Shown here: one piece after another, positions 1 to 6,946 of the stretch | Layout: each line of letters begins with the position of its first letter | Numbering within the stretch: position 1 is the stretch's first letter | Assembly: GCA_937995745.1 (NCBI GenBank) | Contig: CALKIU010000057.1 | Location: 1-30,303, forward strand | Origin: an uncultured Bacillaceae bacterium | Lineage (GTDB): Bacteria > Bacillota > Bacilli > Bacillales > Cytobacillaceae | DNA: 30,303 nucleotides | Direction of reading: 5' to 3' | The notes under the pieces: model-generated | What the model saw: the letters and a program-made list of their open reading frames with translations, nothing else | The model's database searches: none | What the model was told of the DNA's origin: nothing | Made by a program: the position numbers and the translations under genes

Positions 1-30
1 CCTCTATTTCTTCACTTTCCCCCTGTGGCG

Positions 31-327
31 TTACACAATCTGCCCCTGCCAGGCCATCATGCCGCCAACCATGTTGGCCGCATTGTAACCGAGACTGTCA
101 AGGAACATCGTGGCATAGCTGCTCCTTGAGCCTGACAGGCAGACGACAATATATTCTTTCTTTTTATCCAATTCATGGATGCGCGCATTGAGAAGCCCAA
201 GCGGGATATTGATTGCACCGGGAATTTTTCCTTGCGCTACTTCATAAGTTTCACGGACATCGAGAATCGTTATATCTTTTCCCTCTGCCAATAATTGTTC
301 CACTTCTGCAGGTGTTATTTGCTTCAT
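31..327 (-). CDS. Single-domain rhodanese (sulfurtransferase), YtwF-like
   Basis: This 98-residue cytoplasmic protein is one rhodanese domain. It probably carries sulfane sulfur as a cysteine persulfide. The active-site loop is visible as CLSGSRS, with the catalytic Cys near residue 64, and the DVRE motif lies near residue 25. I chose the ATG at 327 because GGGGGGA lies 6-7 bases upstream. A GTG/ATG-type start five codons earlier would sit inside that ribosome site. It lies 26 bp downstream of a second, membrane-anchored rhodanese on the same strand and is probably co-transcribed with it from the promoter near 800-825. The physiological sulfur donor and acceptor cannot be read from the sequence. 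The family assignment is firm; the YtwF-like name is by size and similarity from memory. Confidence 0.9.
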   Translation of the reverse strand: MKQITPAEVEQLLAEGKDITILDVRETYEVAQGKIPGAINIPLGLLNARIHELDKKKEYIVVCLSGSRSSYATMFLDSLGYNAANMVGGMMAWQGQIV

Positions 328-353
328 ACAAAATCCCCCCATGCCTATCTCTT

Positions 354-713
354 TTATCTCCAGGCATTTACTCCGCCTTTGACATTTGTAATTTTTGCAA
401 ATCCTGCTTTCTTAAGAATTTTCGCCGCCCTCATACTGCGGACGCCGCTTTGACAAATGAGGACAACTTCTTTATCTTTTGCCAATGTTGAAGCCTTTTG
501 TTCAAGTTGATGCAAAGGAATGTTTTTAAAACCTCTTATGTGAAATGCTTTATACTCAGCAGCAGTCCGGACATCGACAAATTGTTTGCCCTTATCACCC
601 AATTCCTCCCTTAATTGTTCAACCGTGATGTTTCTGACGCCTTTTACCGGGAGGAAAGACTTGATGAACAAAATGATAACAAGAGCAAGAAGCCCGTAGA
701 AAATATACTCCAT
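354..713 (-). CDS. Membrane-anchored rhodanese-like protein, YqhL-like
   Basis: This 119-residue protein has one N-terminal membrane helix (residues about 2-20, YIFYGLLALVIILFI) followed by a rhodanese domain. The persulfide loop is CQSGVRS, so the catalytic Cys is present. The domain would face the cytoplasm if the short N-terminus is outside. The ATG at 713 has AAGGGGGAG eight bases upstream. Extending the frame to 782 would add 23 residues without a ribosome site. It is the first gene of a two-rhodanese transcript. The promoter ahead of it carries a CsoR/CstR-like palindrome, which suggests control by a persulfide or copper sensor. The role is probably sulfur trafficking or persulfide detoxification, but this is inference. 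Confidence 0.88.
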   Translation of the reverse strand: MEYIFYGLLALVIILFIKSFLPVKGVRNITVEQLREELGDKGKQFVDVRTAAEYKAFHIRGFKNIPLHQLEQKASTLAKDKEVVLICQSGVRSMRAAKILKKAGFAKITNVKGGVNAWR

Positions 714-796
714 GTTCCGCTCCCCCTTAATCAAAAAATCCGCGATTAAAGCCAGTTGTGCAAAATAACAAATAACTCTCACGACATACAGTCTAT

Positions 797-825
797 ATTT
801 TATACCTATACGGGTATGAGGTCAA
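797..825 (-). promoter_or_regulatory. Sigma-A-type promoter of the rhodanese pair
   Basis: Read on the minus strand, TTGACC (820-825) and TAAAAT (797-802) are separated by exactly 17 bases. Transcription would begin near 790, giving a leader of about 77 nt before the ATG at 713. The spacer is almost entirely occupied by an inverted repeat (see the operator entry). Confidence 0.7.
802..817. promoter_or_regulatory. CsoR/CstR-type operator-like palindrome in the promoter spacer
   Basis: ATACC-N6-GGTAT is a perfect 5-bp inverted repeat with a GC-containing centre (ATACCTATACGGGTAT). This has the form of operators bound by the CsoR/RcnR/CstR family of small copper- or persulfide-sensing repressors. 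It sits between -35 and -10, so bound repressor would block RNA polymerase. No csoR or cstR gene is in the window. The controlled genes are rhodanese-fold sulfurtransferases, the same class that CstR controls in staphylococci. Confidence 0.55.
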
Positions 826-910
826 CAAAATACGGACCAAACTTACAAAATCATTTGCTTCTTTCGAAAAAATTTCCATTTCTCCGGTATTTTTCATGGC
901 TATGTCCCGG

Positions 911-946
911 ACAAAAACAAAAGATGCGCCGGCTCCCAGCCGGCGC
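911..946 (-). terminator. Rho-independent terminator of the hyi/reductase operon
   Basis: A perfect 9-bp stem GCGCCGGCT/AGCCGGCGC (926-934 with 938-946) with a 3-nt loop is followed on the minus strand by ATCTTTTGTTTTTG. It lies 25 bp past the stop of the reductase gene. Confidence 0.85.
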
Positions 947-971
947 TCTCAAAAAATGGCGAACATGATTT

Positions 972-1871
972 TTATTCCATTCTTCCTTTTTTCACAGTCA
1001 CCCCGCAAATTTCCTCAAGCGGCTTAATGACTGCTGACATATCCAGTTCGGCATAACCTTTTTCCATCGCCGAGGCAAACGAATTTTGCGCAAATTGTCC
1101 GAGAACCTCGTTCAACCCTGCGGCCGCGAACATTTTGTTGGCCAACTTTACATCTTTATGAACATACTTCACGGCGCCGCCCGGTTCAAACCGGCGGTTA
1201 AAGACATATTGTTCCATGTGTCTTTCCAGCATCCGGCTGGAACCGTAACTCACTTTCAGCAGCTTATACAACTGTTCAGAATCAAGCCCGAGCGCTGCGC
1301 CGCAAACCATCGCTTCCGAAGCGGCCACGGTATGGACGGCGACGAGATATTGATTGATCAACTTGGCAATGCTTCCCGAACCGGAAGGCCCTAAATATTC
1401 AATGGTTGTCCCAATCGTTTCCAGCAATGGACGGACTTTTGCAAAAACTTCCTCCTCCCCGCCAACCATGATCGTCAGCGTTCCCTGTTCCACTCCTTCC
1501 GGGCCTCCGCTCACAGGAGCATCCAGGAAATGGACTCCTCTTTGTGCCGCTGCCAGAAAAACCGTTTTGCTTGTCTCTGCATCAACGGTGGTAAAATCGA
1601 TGAGAATGGTGCCTTCTTCAGCGCTTTGCAAAATCCCTTCCCTGCCCAAGTAAACATTTAAAGTGTCTCCAGGCATCGACAAACACGTACAAATGACATC
1701 CGAGTTTGCGGCAACATCCTGAAGACTGTCCGCTTTTGCCGCACCCGCTTCCAACAAAGGAATCAATTTCTCCGGTGTTCTGTTATAGACGGTTACCGGA
1801 TATCCTTCTTCAAGAAAACGTTTGACCATCCTCGACCCCATAACGCCGGTACCGACAAACCCTACCTTCAT
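972..1871 (-). CDS. 3-hydroxyisobutyrate dehydrogenase family reductase, probable tartronate-semialdehyde (2-hydroxy-3-oxopropionate) reductase
   Basis: This 299-residue NAD(P)-dependent beta-hydroxyacid dehydrogenase has an N-terminal Rossmann fold with GFVGTGVMG at residues 4-12. The substrate loop DAPVSGGPEG follows near residue 122. The C-terminal helical domain carries the family's catalytic lysine in GSIAKLINQ near residue 170. The ATG at 1871 overlaps the TGA of the upstream isomerase gene (ATGA), so the two are translationally coupled; longer starts to 1904 would lie inside that gene. Because the partner is a hydroxypyruvate-isomerase family protein, the likely reaction is tartronate semialdehyde to D-glycerate in glyoxylate-type metabolism. 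3-hydroxyisobutyrate dehydrogenase remains possible on sequence alone. Confidence 0.85.
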   Translation of the reverse strand: MKVGFVGTGVMGSRMVKRFLEEGYPVTVYNRTPEKLIPLLEAGAAKADSLQDVAANSDVICTCLSMPGDTLNVYLGREGILQSAEEGTILIDFTTVDAETSKTVFLAAAQRGVHFLDAPVSGGPEGVEQGTLTIMVGGEEEVFAKVRPLLETIGTTIEYLGPSGSGSIAKLINQYLVAVHTVAASEAMVCGAALGLDSEQLYKLLKVSYGSSRMLERHMEQYVFNRRFEPGGAVKYVHKDVKLANKMFAAAGLNEVLGQFAQNSFASAMEKGYAELDMSAVIKPLEEICGVTVKKGRME

Positions 1872-2659
1872 GGCGTCCTGCATTCTCCCTTCTGTGCAAG
1901 CCACCGGAAGCTTTCATCGCTTCTTGTGGCCGGTATGTATTCGAGGCCAATCGGCCGCTTATATCCAAGCCGGCTGATTTCCGAAAATATTTTCTCATAA
2001 TCCATCGAACCGGTGCCCGGTTCATGACGGCCCGGATAATCGGCAATTTGCACATGACCGATTAAGCGAAAATATTTCTTAAAAAGTTCAAGAGAATTTC
2101 CGTACATCCGTTCTATATGGTAAAAATCGAATTGCAGTCTGACATTGGGCAAATTTACTTCTTTGATAATTTTCACTGCTTCATCGATATCGGATAAAAA
2201 ATAACCCGGCATATCATAAGGGTTGATCGGTTCGATTAACAAAGTTAACCCAAGTTCGGCCGTTTTCCGCCCGGCATATTTTAAATTTTCAAGATAAATT
2301 TTGCGGGCTTCCTCCCTGCTCTGTTCCGGGGACAATACACCTGCCATACAATGAATATTCGGAGATTTGAGGGCAAAGGCATATTGTAAAGCAAGATTGA
2401 GGGCTTGCTTAAACTCTTCAACCCGGTCCGGAAAAATGGCCAACCCCCGCTCGCCTTGAGCCCAGTTCCCCGCCGGCATGTTAATGAGCGCCATGGACAA
2501 GCTGTTATTGTTCAAAACACGCTGGACGCGCCGGAGCGGCTCTTCATAAGGAAATTGACATTCCACAAAAGAAAATCCCGCATCTTTCGCTTTTTTGAAA
2601 CGTTCAATAAAAGGCACTTCCGTGAAAATAGTCGACAAATTAACTGCAAACGTAACCAT
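1868..2659 (-). CDS. hyi: Hydroxypyruvate isomerase family TIM-barrel protein
   Basis: This 263-residue protein belongs to the xylose-isomerase-like TIM-barrel (AP endonuclease 2) superfamily. It has the size and motifs of Hyi, which interconverts hydroxypyruvate and tartronate semialdehyde. Metal-site residues are visible in order: Glu in LLIEPINPYD, Asp/His in QFDFYHIE, Gln and His/Glu in HVQIADYPGRHEPGTG, and the final Glu in GLEYIPA. GGGGGAGGGAGAGG immediately precedes the ATG. It is the first gene of the two-gene operon with the downstream reductase and ends in an ATGA overlap. No glyoxylate carboligase (gcl) is in view, so the pathway is incomplete here. A related sugar-acid isomerase activity is possible. 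Confidence 0.82.
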   Translation of the reverse strand: MVTFAVNLSTIFTEVPFIERFKKAKDAGFSFVECQFPYEEPLRRVQRVLNNNSLSMALINMPAGNWAQGERGLAIFPDRVEEFKQALNLALQYAFALKSPNIHCMAGVLSPEQSREEARKIYLENLKYAGRKTAELGLTLLIEPINPYDMPGYFLSDIDEAVKIIKEVNLPNVRLQFDFYHIERMYGNSLELFKKYFRLIGHVQIADYPGRHEPGTGSMDYEKIFSEISRLGYKRPIGLEYIPATRSDESFRWLAQKGECRTP

Positions 2660-2849
2660 AAACCTCTCCCTCCCCCATCATAAAAAAGCGGGACGATGAT
2701 TGACAGAATTCTGCTTTCCGGTCTTCTCAGCCGGCAATATTTTGTCTCAAATCTAATTTTTCTACATATTCAATCTTTTTCCTCCGAAAAAGACGAAAAA
2801 TGTACGTAACGGCGCAAAGGATTTTCGGAAAGAGAGGAAAGTTTCCGTA
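2660..2849. other. Intergenic region between hyi and the PBP4-type gene
   Basis: It should contain the hyi promoter and the end of the upstream peptidase transcript. A short hairpin CGGAAA/TTTCCG (near 2828-2850) lacks a T tract. I see no convincing -35/-10 pair. Confidence 0.4.
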
Positions 2850-4328
2850 TTATTGTTCCCACAAAATAGCAATGATCTCATCCTCCAAATTTTTTCCTGC
2901 CTCTTCATTTAAAAGGTTATTGAATAATATCGAAAAAATCAATTTTTTCCCGGTTTTCGTCGCCATATACCCGGAAATGGAAGTTACCGTTGTCAATGTT
3001 CCTGTTTTCGCCCTGATTTGGCCTGCCAAAGGAGTTCCGTTAAACCGGTGTCTCATCGTCCCGCCTCCCAAACGTTCCGTATTCCCCGCTTCCGGAAGAG
3101 ACGCAAAAAATACCGGAAACCACGGTTCTTTTTGAACAAGATAAAGAAGATTCGACACTTGATTGGCGGTCAGCAAAGTCAAATGAGAAATTCCTGATCC
3201 ATCCCGGATAAGATATTCACCAGGCATCAATCCGTATCTTTTCAGCTCCTCTTCCAGTACTTGCAACCCCTTTTCAAAGCTGCCTTCACCGCAAAAAGTT
3301 TTCCCTAATTCTTTCGTCAAAATATCAGCATGCCCGTTGTTGCTTAACATCATAAACGGCTTCAGCAACTCCGACAACGGCATGGATTTCCGGACTGCCA
3401 GCCTTTTTGCTCCCGCGGGAACTACTCCCGTCCGAACCGGCCCGCGGACAACAACCCCTTCGTCTTGGAGCGCTTTCTTGAACAGATGAGCCGTCCATTT
3501 TCCCGGCTCCCATATGGAAATCCACTCTTTTTCCGGCTTTGCCTGAAGAGGAATGGCCCCCTCAATGATGATTGTGTTTTCTCCATGCTTTCGTGTCGTT
3601 TTCATTTCTCCGGAACTATCAGGGGAAACGGTCGTCGCTTTATTTACTATTGTCACATAACCTCTCACATAGGGAAATACGGTTATTTTTGCCGGATCCC
3701 CGATGCGTTCGCCCGGAGCAATTGTTAAAACAGCCGTGCCGGCGTCGAATTCTTTGTCCGGAGAAACGGTCAATGCGGAAACTTGCGCTCCGTAATAGGT
3801 GTGTTCATCGCTCCAAATTAAATCGGGAGAATGTCGGATATCATCATACCATGACTCGTCGGCAACCACATTTCCGGCAATTGTATCTATGCCGCTCTTT
3901 TTCAAATCTTTTGCGATTGTCTGCAAATCTTCCGGTAACAGAGTCGGGTCCCCTTTGCCCCTCAAATACAAATTCCCGTATAGTGTCTTGCCGTTTATCT
4001 CCCCGTCCGCCCAAACTTCGGTCGAGAATTGATAATCCGGCCCGAGCTTGGAAAGGGCAACCGCAGCTGTCAAAAGTTTCATATTGGAAGCCGGACGGAG
4101 ACGGATGTCTCCGTTGTACTCGTACAAGAGCTCGCCCGTATCGGCTGAACGGACACTGATTCCGGCAACAGCCCCTTCCAAAAGGGGTTCATTTTCGAGC
4201 ATCTCTGTCACCTTTTGATAAACACCGGCGTTCCCGGTTGTTGCCAAAGCGACGTCATTCATTCCGTCCCCCGGAACAAGCATCATCAAACATAATAATC
4301 CGCAGAAGAAAATATTTCTTATTTGCAT
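2850..4328 (-). CDS. D-alanyl-D-alanine carboxypeptidase/endopeptidase, PBP4 (peptidase S13, DacC-type)
   Basis: This 492-residue low-molecular-weight penicillin-binding protein has an N-terminal signal sequence (about residues 4-30). The S13 serine motif SNMK has its nucleophile at Ser81 and its lysine at residue 84. The second motif is SNN (MLSNNGHAD), and the KTG box is RAKTGTLT near residue 443. The family trims or cleaves D-Ala cross-links of peptidoglycan outside the membrane. The large insertion between the first two motifs (about 240 residues) is typical of the DacB/DacC class. The ATG at 4328 follows AAGGTGGGAACG; the in-frame GTG three codons earlier is inside that ribosome site. 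It is monocistronic and divergent from racA. Confidence 0.92.
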   Translation of the reverse strand: MQIRNIFFCGLLCLMMLVPGDGMNDVALATTGNAGVYQKVTEMLENEPLLEGAVAGISVRSADTGELLYEYNGDIRLRPASNMKLLTAAVALSKLGPDYQFSTEVWADGEINGKTLYGNLYLRGKGDPTLLPEDLQTIAKDLKKSGIDTIAGNVVADESWYDDIRHSPDLIWSDEHTYYGAQVSALTVSPDKEFDAGTAVLTIAPGERIGDPAKITVFPYVRGYVTIVNKATTVSPDSSGEMKTTRKHGENTIIIEGAIPLQAKPEKEWISIWEPGKWTAHLFKKALQDEGVVVRGPVRTGVVPAGAKRLAVRKSMPLSELLKPFMMLSNNGHADILTKELGKTFCGEGSFEKGLQVLEEELKRYGLMPGEYLIRDGSGISHLTLLTANQVSNLLYLVQKEPWFPVFFASLPEAGNTERLGGGTMRHRFNGTPLAGQIRAKTGTLTTVTSISGYMATKTGKKLIFSILFNNLLNEEAGKNLEDEIIAILWEQ

Positions 4329-4403
4329 CGTTCCCACCTTCTTGAAAACATCCTCAGCACTGATTATGCCCGATTAGGCAGGCAAACATATCCTCTTTTC
4401 CCT

Positions 4404-4431
4404 ACCGTCCCTCGCTCCGTCCCGGGACGGT
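4404..4431. repeat. Two overlapping mutually exclusive hairpins between dacC-type gene and racA
   Basis: ACCGTCCC (4404-4411), CCGTCCC (4417-4423) and GGGACGGT (4424-4431) form either an 8-bp stem with a 12-nt loop or the 14-bp palindrome CCGTCCCGGGACGG (4417-4430). There is no T tract on either side, so it is more likely an operator or leader structure than a terminator. Confidence 0.45.
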
Positions 4432-4543
4432 CAAAAACCGGCGGAAAAGAAAGGAATGAAAGCCGGATGATTCGACATTCACACCGCAGGGCTTTGAACA
4501 AAACCATTTCCTTTGCCGAATAAAAACTTGTTTTGTCTATCGT

Positions 4544-4570
4544 ACAGGATTTTACAAATTGAGGTAGAAT
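4544..4570 (+). promoter_or_regulatory. Predicted sigma-H promoter of racA
   Basis: ACAGGATTT (4544-4552) matches the sigma-H -35 pattern RnAGGAWWW fully. GTAGAAT (4564-4570) matches the -10 core RnnGAAT, with 11 bases between. Transcription would start about 10 bases later and some 25 bases before the racA start. racA of B. subtilis is known to depend on sigma-H, which supports the call. Confidence 0.65.
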
Positions 4571-4605
4571 GCATAAATAAAGGAAGACGGGAGAGTGATA
4601 TTGTG

Positions 4606-5115
4606 ATGAACACGACAGCTGTTGCTGAAATGTTGGGGGTGTCGGCAAGCACGGTCCAACGCTGGGTCAAGCATTTGGGGCTGGAAATGCAGCGCAATGA
4701 ATACGGACATTATGTTTATTCCGAGGAAGACATTGAAAAACTGAAAAAATTTCAACAAGAACTGCACAAAGGAGGCACCGCGCCCAAAAGCGCGGTAAAG
4801 AAAAAAGAGCGGAAAGGGACGGCAGTTCTAAATGGAAGCGCCCGTTTCCAGGAAGTTGATTTGCTGAAAAAAATCAAAGAGCTGGAAAACCGTCTCAACA
4901 ACAAAGCAGACTCGGTCGTTGCCTATCAGCTTTTGCAGCACCGCGGCGAAATTGAAGAATTGGAAAATAAGATTGTCATGCTGTCGGAACAACTAGAAGA
5001 ACTTCAAGAAAAAATGGCAGAAATGGCAACCGCTCTTGAAAACATGCAAAAAAAGGGAAAAAAGAAGAAAAGGCCGTTTTTGAAAGCCATTTTCCACTCG
5101 AAATCACAAGATTAA
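4606..5115 (+). CDS. racA: Chromosome-anchoring protein RacA
   Basis: This 169-residue protein has a MerR-like winged helix-turn-helix at residues 1-60 (TAVAEMLGVSASTVQRWVKHLG, then a GHYVYSEEDIEKLK wing). A basic linker (residues about 65-85) follows, then a long coiled coil (about 85-150), and a lysine-rich tail. This is the layout of B. subtilis RacA (184 aa). That protein binds origin-proximal DNA and tethers it to DivIVA at the cell pole during axial-filament formation. I chose the ATG at 4606, by analogy with the MNT start of the family; a GTG one codon earlier is possible. GGGAGAG lies 12 bases upstream. A sigma-H-type promoter precedes it, which fits expression at sporulation onset. 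Confidence 0.88.
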   Translation: MNTTAVAEMLGVSASTVQRWVKHLGLEMQRNEYGHYVYSEEDIEKLKKFQQELHKGGTAPKSAVKKKERKGTAVLNGSARFQEVDLLKKIKELENRLNNKADSVVAYQLLQHRGEIEELENKIVMLSEQLEELQEKMAEMATALENMQKKGKKKKRPFLKAIFHSKSQD

Positions 5116-5161
5116 TTCTCCTCCATTCGAAAACCCGCCTGCCTGAACATTCCCGGACATC

Positions 5162-5189
5162 CTCCCGGTTTAACGGGAGTATTTTTTTT
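5162..5189 (+). terminator. Terminator of racA
   Basis: The stem CTCCCG/CGGGAG with a 6-nt loop (5162-5179) is followed by TATTTTTTTT on the plus strand. Its right half overlaps the last codons of the convergent ribbon-helix-helix gene. Confidence 0.85.
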
Positions 5190-5367
5190 CTCTTTTTTGT
5201 TTTTGCATCACTTCATAAGATTTTTCTATGATGTCCGTCAACACATCCGCTTTATAGACCCGTCCAACTTTCGTATTCTCCTGATAGTAATCGACAATTT
5301 CATTCAATTTCATTACCGTTTCAGGCGAAAGTCTGACATTCAGCTGAATTTTTCTTTTTCCGGCCAT
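5170..5367 (-). CDS. Small ribbon-helix-helix (CopG/MetJ-like) DNA-binding protein
   Basis: This 65-residue basic protein begins MAGKRKIQLNVRLSPETVMK. The short beta-strand (KIQLNVRLS) followed by two helices (ETVMKLNEIVDYY and YKADVLTDIIEKSYEVM) is the ribbon-helix-helix fold, which binds DNA as a dimer. The ATG at 5367 has a perfect AGGAGGT seven bases upstream. Its ribosome site directly abuts a perfect 10-bp inverted repeat, so autoregulation is likely. No toxin-like partner ORF is adjacent, so it is not clearly an antitoxin. It converges on racA and shares its terminator region. Targets are unknown. Confidence 0.72.
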   Translation of the reverse strand: MAGKRKIQLNVRLSPETVMKLNEIVDYYQENTKVGRVYKADVLTDIIEKSYEVMQKQKREKKYSR

Positions 5368-5378
5368 GCTAGCACCTC

Positions 5379-5404
5379 CTATCAATATAATAGCATATTG
5401 ATAG
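5379..5404. promoter_or_regulatory. Perfect 10-bp inverted repeat, probable operator of the ribbon-helix-helix gene
   Basis: CTATCAATAT (5379-5388) and ATATTGATAG (5395-5404) are exact inverted copies separated by 6 bases. The left arm overlaps the ribosome binding site. It could instead act as an RNA hairpin covering the ribosome site. Confidence 0.6.
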
Positions 5405-5484
5405 TTTTTGCTAGCCATAAGGTAGCATACTCTGTCTGTCCGATACACCGGGTTTATGCCGCGAAAACAGGAAAAAAAGCCCGG

Positions 5485-5931
5485 TTAGTACGCCCCTTTT
5501 GCGAAAACGAAATATTTTTGCGCAATAAAGTTTAATCCGGTATAAAAAGACATCCCGAGTAATACAGACAATTCTTTTTGATACAACAGATGGCCGTTAA
5601 AGTAAAATTGATTTATGATTTCCAATATCTTTTCGCTTGATAAATACGATAAGAAATAGCATAAATATGCACTGGCAAGAAATGCGGCGCCCCCTTTCCA
5701 GAAGGAAACGTTGCTTCTAAAAGTAAATTTGCGGTTTAAAACAAAGCTGGAAACCATGCCGGCCGCATTGCCGAAAAATGTGGAAAGCCAATATCCTTTG
5801 CCGAATATGCTCATCAACATAAAAATGATCATCATTGTCAGCAACGTGTTGATCGCGCCGACCATTAAAAACTTAACAAACGGATTAATTTGTTTTTGGA
5901 ATTTTCCTCTGTTCCATGAACATTGTTTCAT
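5485..5931 (-). CDS. GtrA family membrane protein (polyprenyl-linked sugar flippase-type)
   Basis: This 148-residue integral membrane protein has four predicted helices (about residues 20-40, 45-65, 80-100 and 120-142). It has the GtrA signature FVKFLMVGAINTLLTMMIIF near the N-terminus and ends in a short positively charged tail. GtrA proteins are thought to move undecaprenyl-phosphate-linked sugars across the membrane. The ATG at 5931 has GGGGAAG seven bases upstream and lies inside the 3' end of the glycosyltransferase gene (47-bp overlap), showing tight coupling. It is the last gene of the three-gene cassette with the glycosyltransferase and the YkoS-like protein. Confidence 0.85.
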   Translation of the reverse strand: MKQCSWNRGKFQKQINPFVKFLMVGAINTLLTMMIIFMLMSIFGKGYWLSTFFGNAAGMVSSFVLNRKFTFRSNVSFWKGGAAFLASAYLCYFLSYLSSEKILEIINQFYFNGHLLYQKELSVLLGMSFYTGLNFIAQKYFVFAKGAY

Positions 5932-6919
5932 GCTGTTCTTCCCCGAACTTTTCCAAAGGCAGAGGCATATTAAAGGCATCAATGTCAATGGTGTATCTCG
6001 GCCTTCTTTTCACCTCGCCGTAAATTTTTCCGATATATTCACCGATGATTCCGATGCCAATGAGTTGCAGGCCCCCAATCAGCCAGATAGAGGTAATCAA
6101 CGACGTCCAGCCCGTTTCTGTCGTCCGGAAAAACTTGAGAAACAAGAAATAGCAGGCAAAAAGCAAACTGACGAAAAAAGCCGTACAACCCATGAAAAGA
6201 ACGAGGCGGATCGGCACGACAGAAAAGGATGTCATTCCGTTTAACGCAAAAGAAAGCATCTTTTTCAACGGGTATTTCGTTTCCCCGGCTATCCGCTCTT
6301 TCCGGTCATAATAAACTTTGGCCGAGCGGAAACCGATGAGGGGGACGATTCCCCGCAAAAACAGATTCCTTTCTTCAAATTGTTCGAGCGCTTCCACGGC
6401 GCGCCGGCTCATGAGGCGGAAGTCGGCATGGTTGAATACGAGGTTCACCCCCATTTTTTTCATGATTTTGTAAAACCACTGCGCTGTCGTCTTTTTAAAA
6501 AATGTATCGGTCTCCCTCCTCTTTCTCACTCCGTAAACAATTTCACAACCTTCTTTGTATTTTTCTATAAAATGCTTGATAACGGCGATATCATCTTGGA
6601 GGTCAGCGTCAATGGTGATCAGGCAATCGGAATATTTTCTTGCCGTAAACAGCCCGGCCAACAAAGCATTTTGATGTCCCGTATTTCCCGCCAGTTTTAA
6701 ACCCCTGACATAGCCGTTTTTCAACGTTTCTTTGTAAATCAGCGGCCACGTGTCATCCGTGCTCCCATCGTCGACAAACAAAATTCTGCTGTCGGGTGAT
6801 ATTGCTTTTTCATTCACCAAGCCATCCATTAAAGCGTTTAATTCCCTGAAAGTATAAGGAAGGATTTCTTCCTCGTTGTAACAAGGCACGATGATGGTCA
6901 AAACCGGTTGCTGTTTCAT
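5885..6919 (-). CDS. GT2 family polyprenyl-phosphate glycosyltransferase (YkoT/CsbB/GtrB-like)
   Basis: This 344-residue enzyme has an N-terminal GT-A domain with IIVPCYNEEEIL (9-20), VDDGSTDDT (49-57) and the metal-binding DADLQDD (104-110). Two membrane helices follow (about 230-260 and 270-295), and a cytoplasmic tail. This is the architecture of GtrB, CsbB and YkoT, which load a sugar from a nucleotide sugar onto undecaprenyl phosphate at the inner face of the membrane. GGAGGTTTAAG precedes the ATG. It is the middle gene of a cassette with the YkoS-like gene 27 bp upstream and the overlapping gtrA downstream. The sugar cannot be told from sequence. Confidence 0.9.
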   Translation of the reverse strand: MKQQPVLTIIVPCYNEEEILPYTFRELNALMDGLVNEKAISPDSRILFVDDGSTDDTWPLIYKETLKNGYVRGLKLAGNTGHQNALLAGLFTARKYSDCLITIDADLQDDIAVIKHFIEKYKEGCEIVYGVRKRRETDTFFKKTTAQWFYKIMKKMGVNLVFNHADFRLMSRRAVEALEQFEERNLFLRGIVPLIGFRSAKVYYDRKERIAGETKYPLKKMLSFALNGMTSFSVVPIRLVLFMGCTAFFVSLLFACYFLFLKFFRTTETGWTSLITSIWLIGGLQLIGIGIIGEYIGKIYGEVKRRPRYTIDIDAFNMPLPLEKFGEEQHETMFMEQRKIPKTN

Positions 6920-6946
6920 CTTAAACCTCCAAAATATTTTCTTCCC

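Noticed and set aside
972..1904. Longer starts for the reductase (up to 1904)
   Set aside because: They lie inside the isomerase gene; the ATGA overlap at 1868-1871 fixes the start.
3572..4159. Plus-strand frame of 195 codons inside the PBP4-type gene
   Set aside because: It mirrors a well-conserved gene on the other strand and has no start signals or recognisable motifs.
5448..5486. ACCGGG/CCCGGT hairpin as terminator of the glycosylation cassette
   Set aside because: Only six pairs, a 27-nt loop and no T tract after it.
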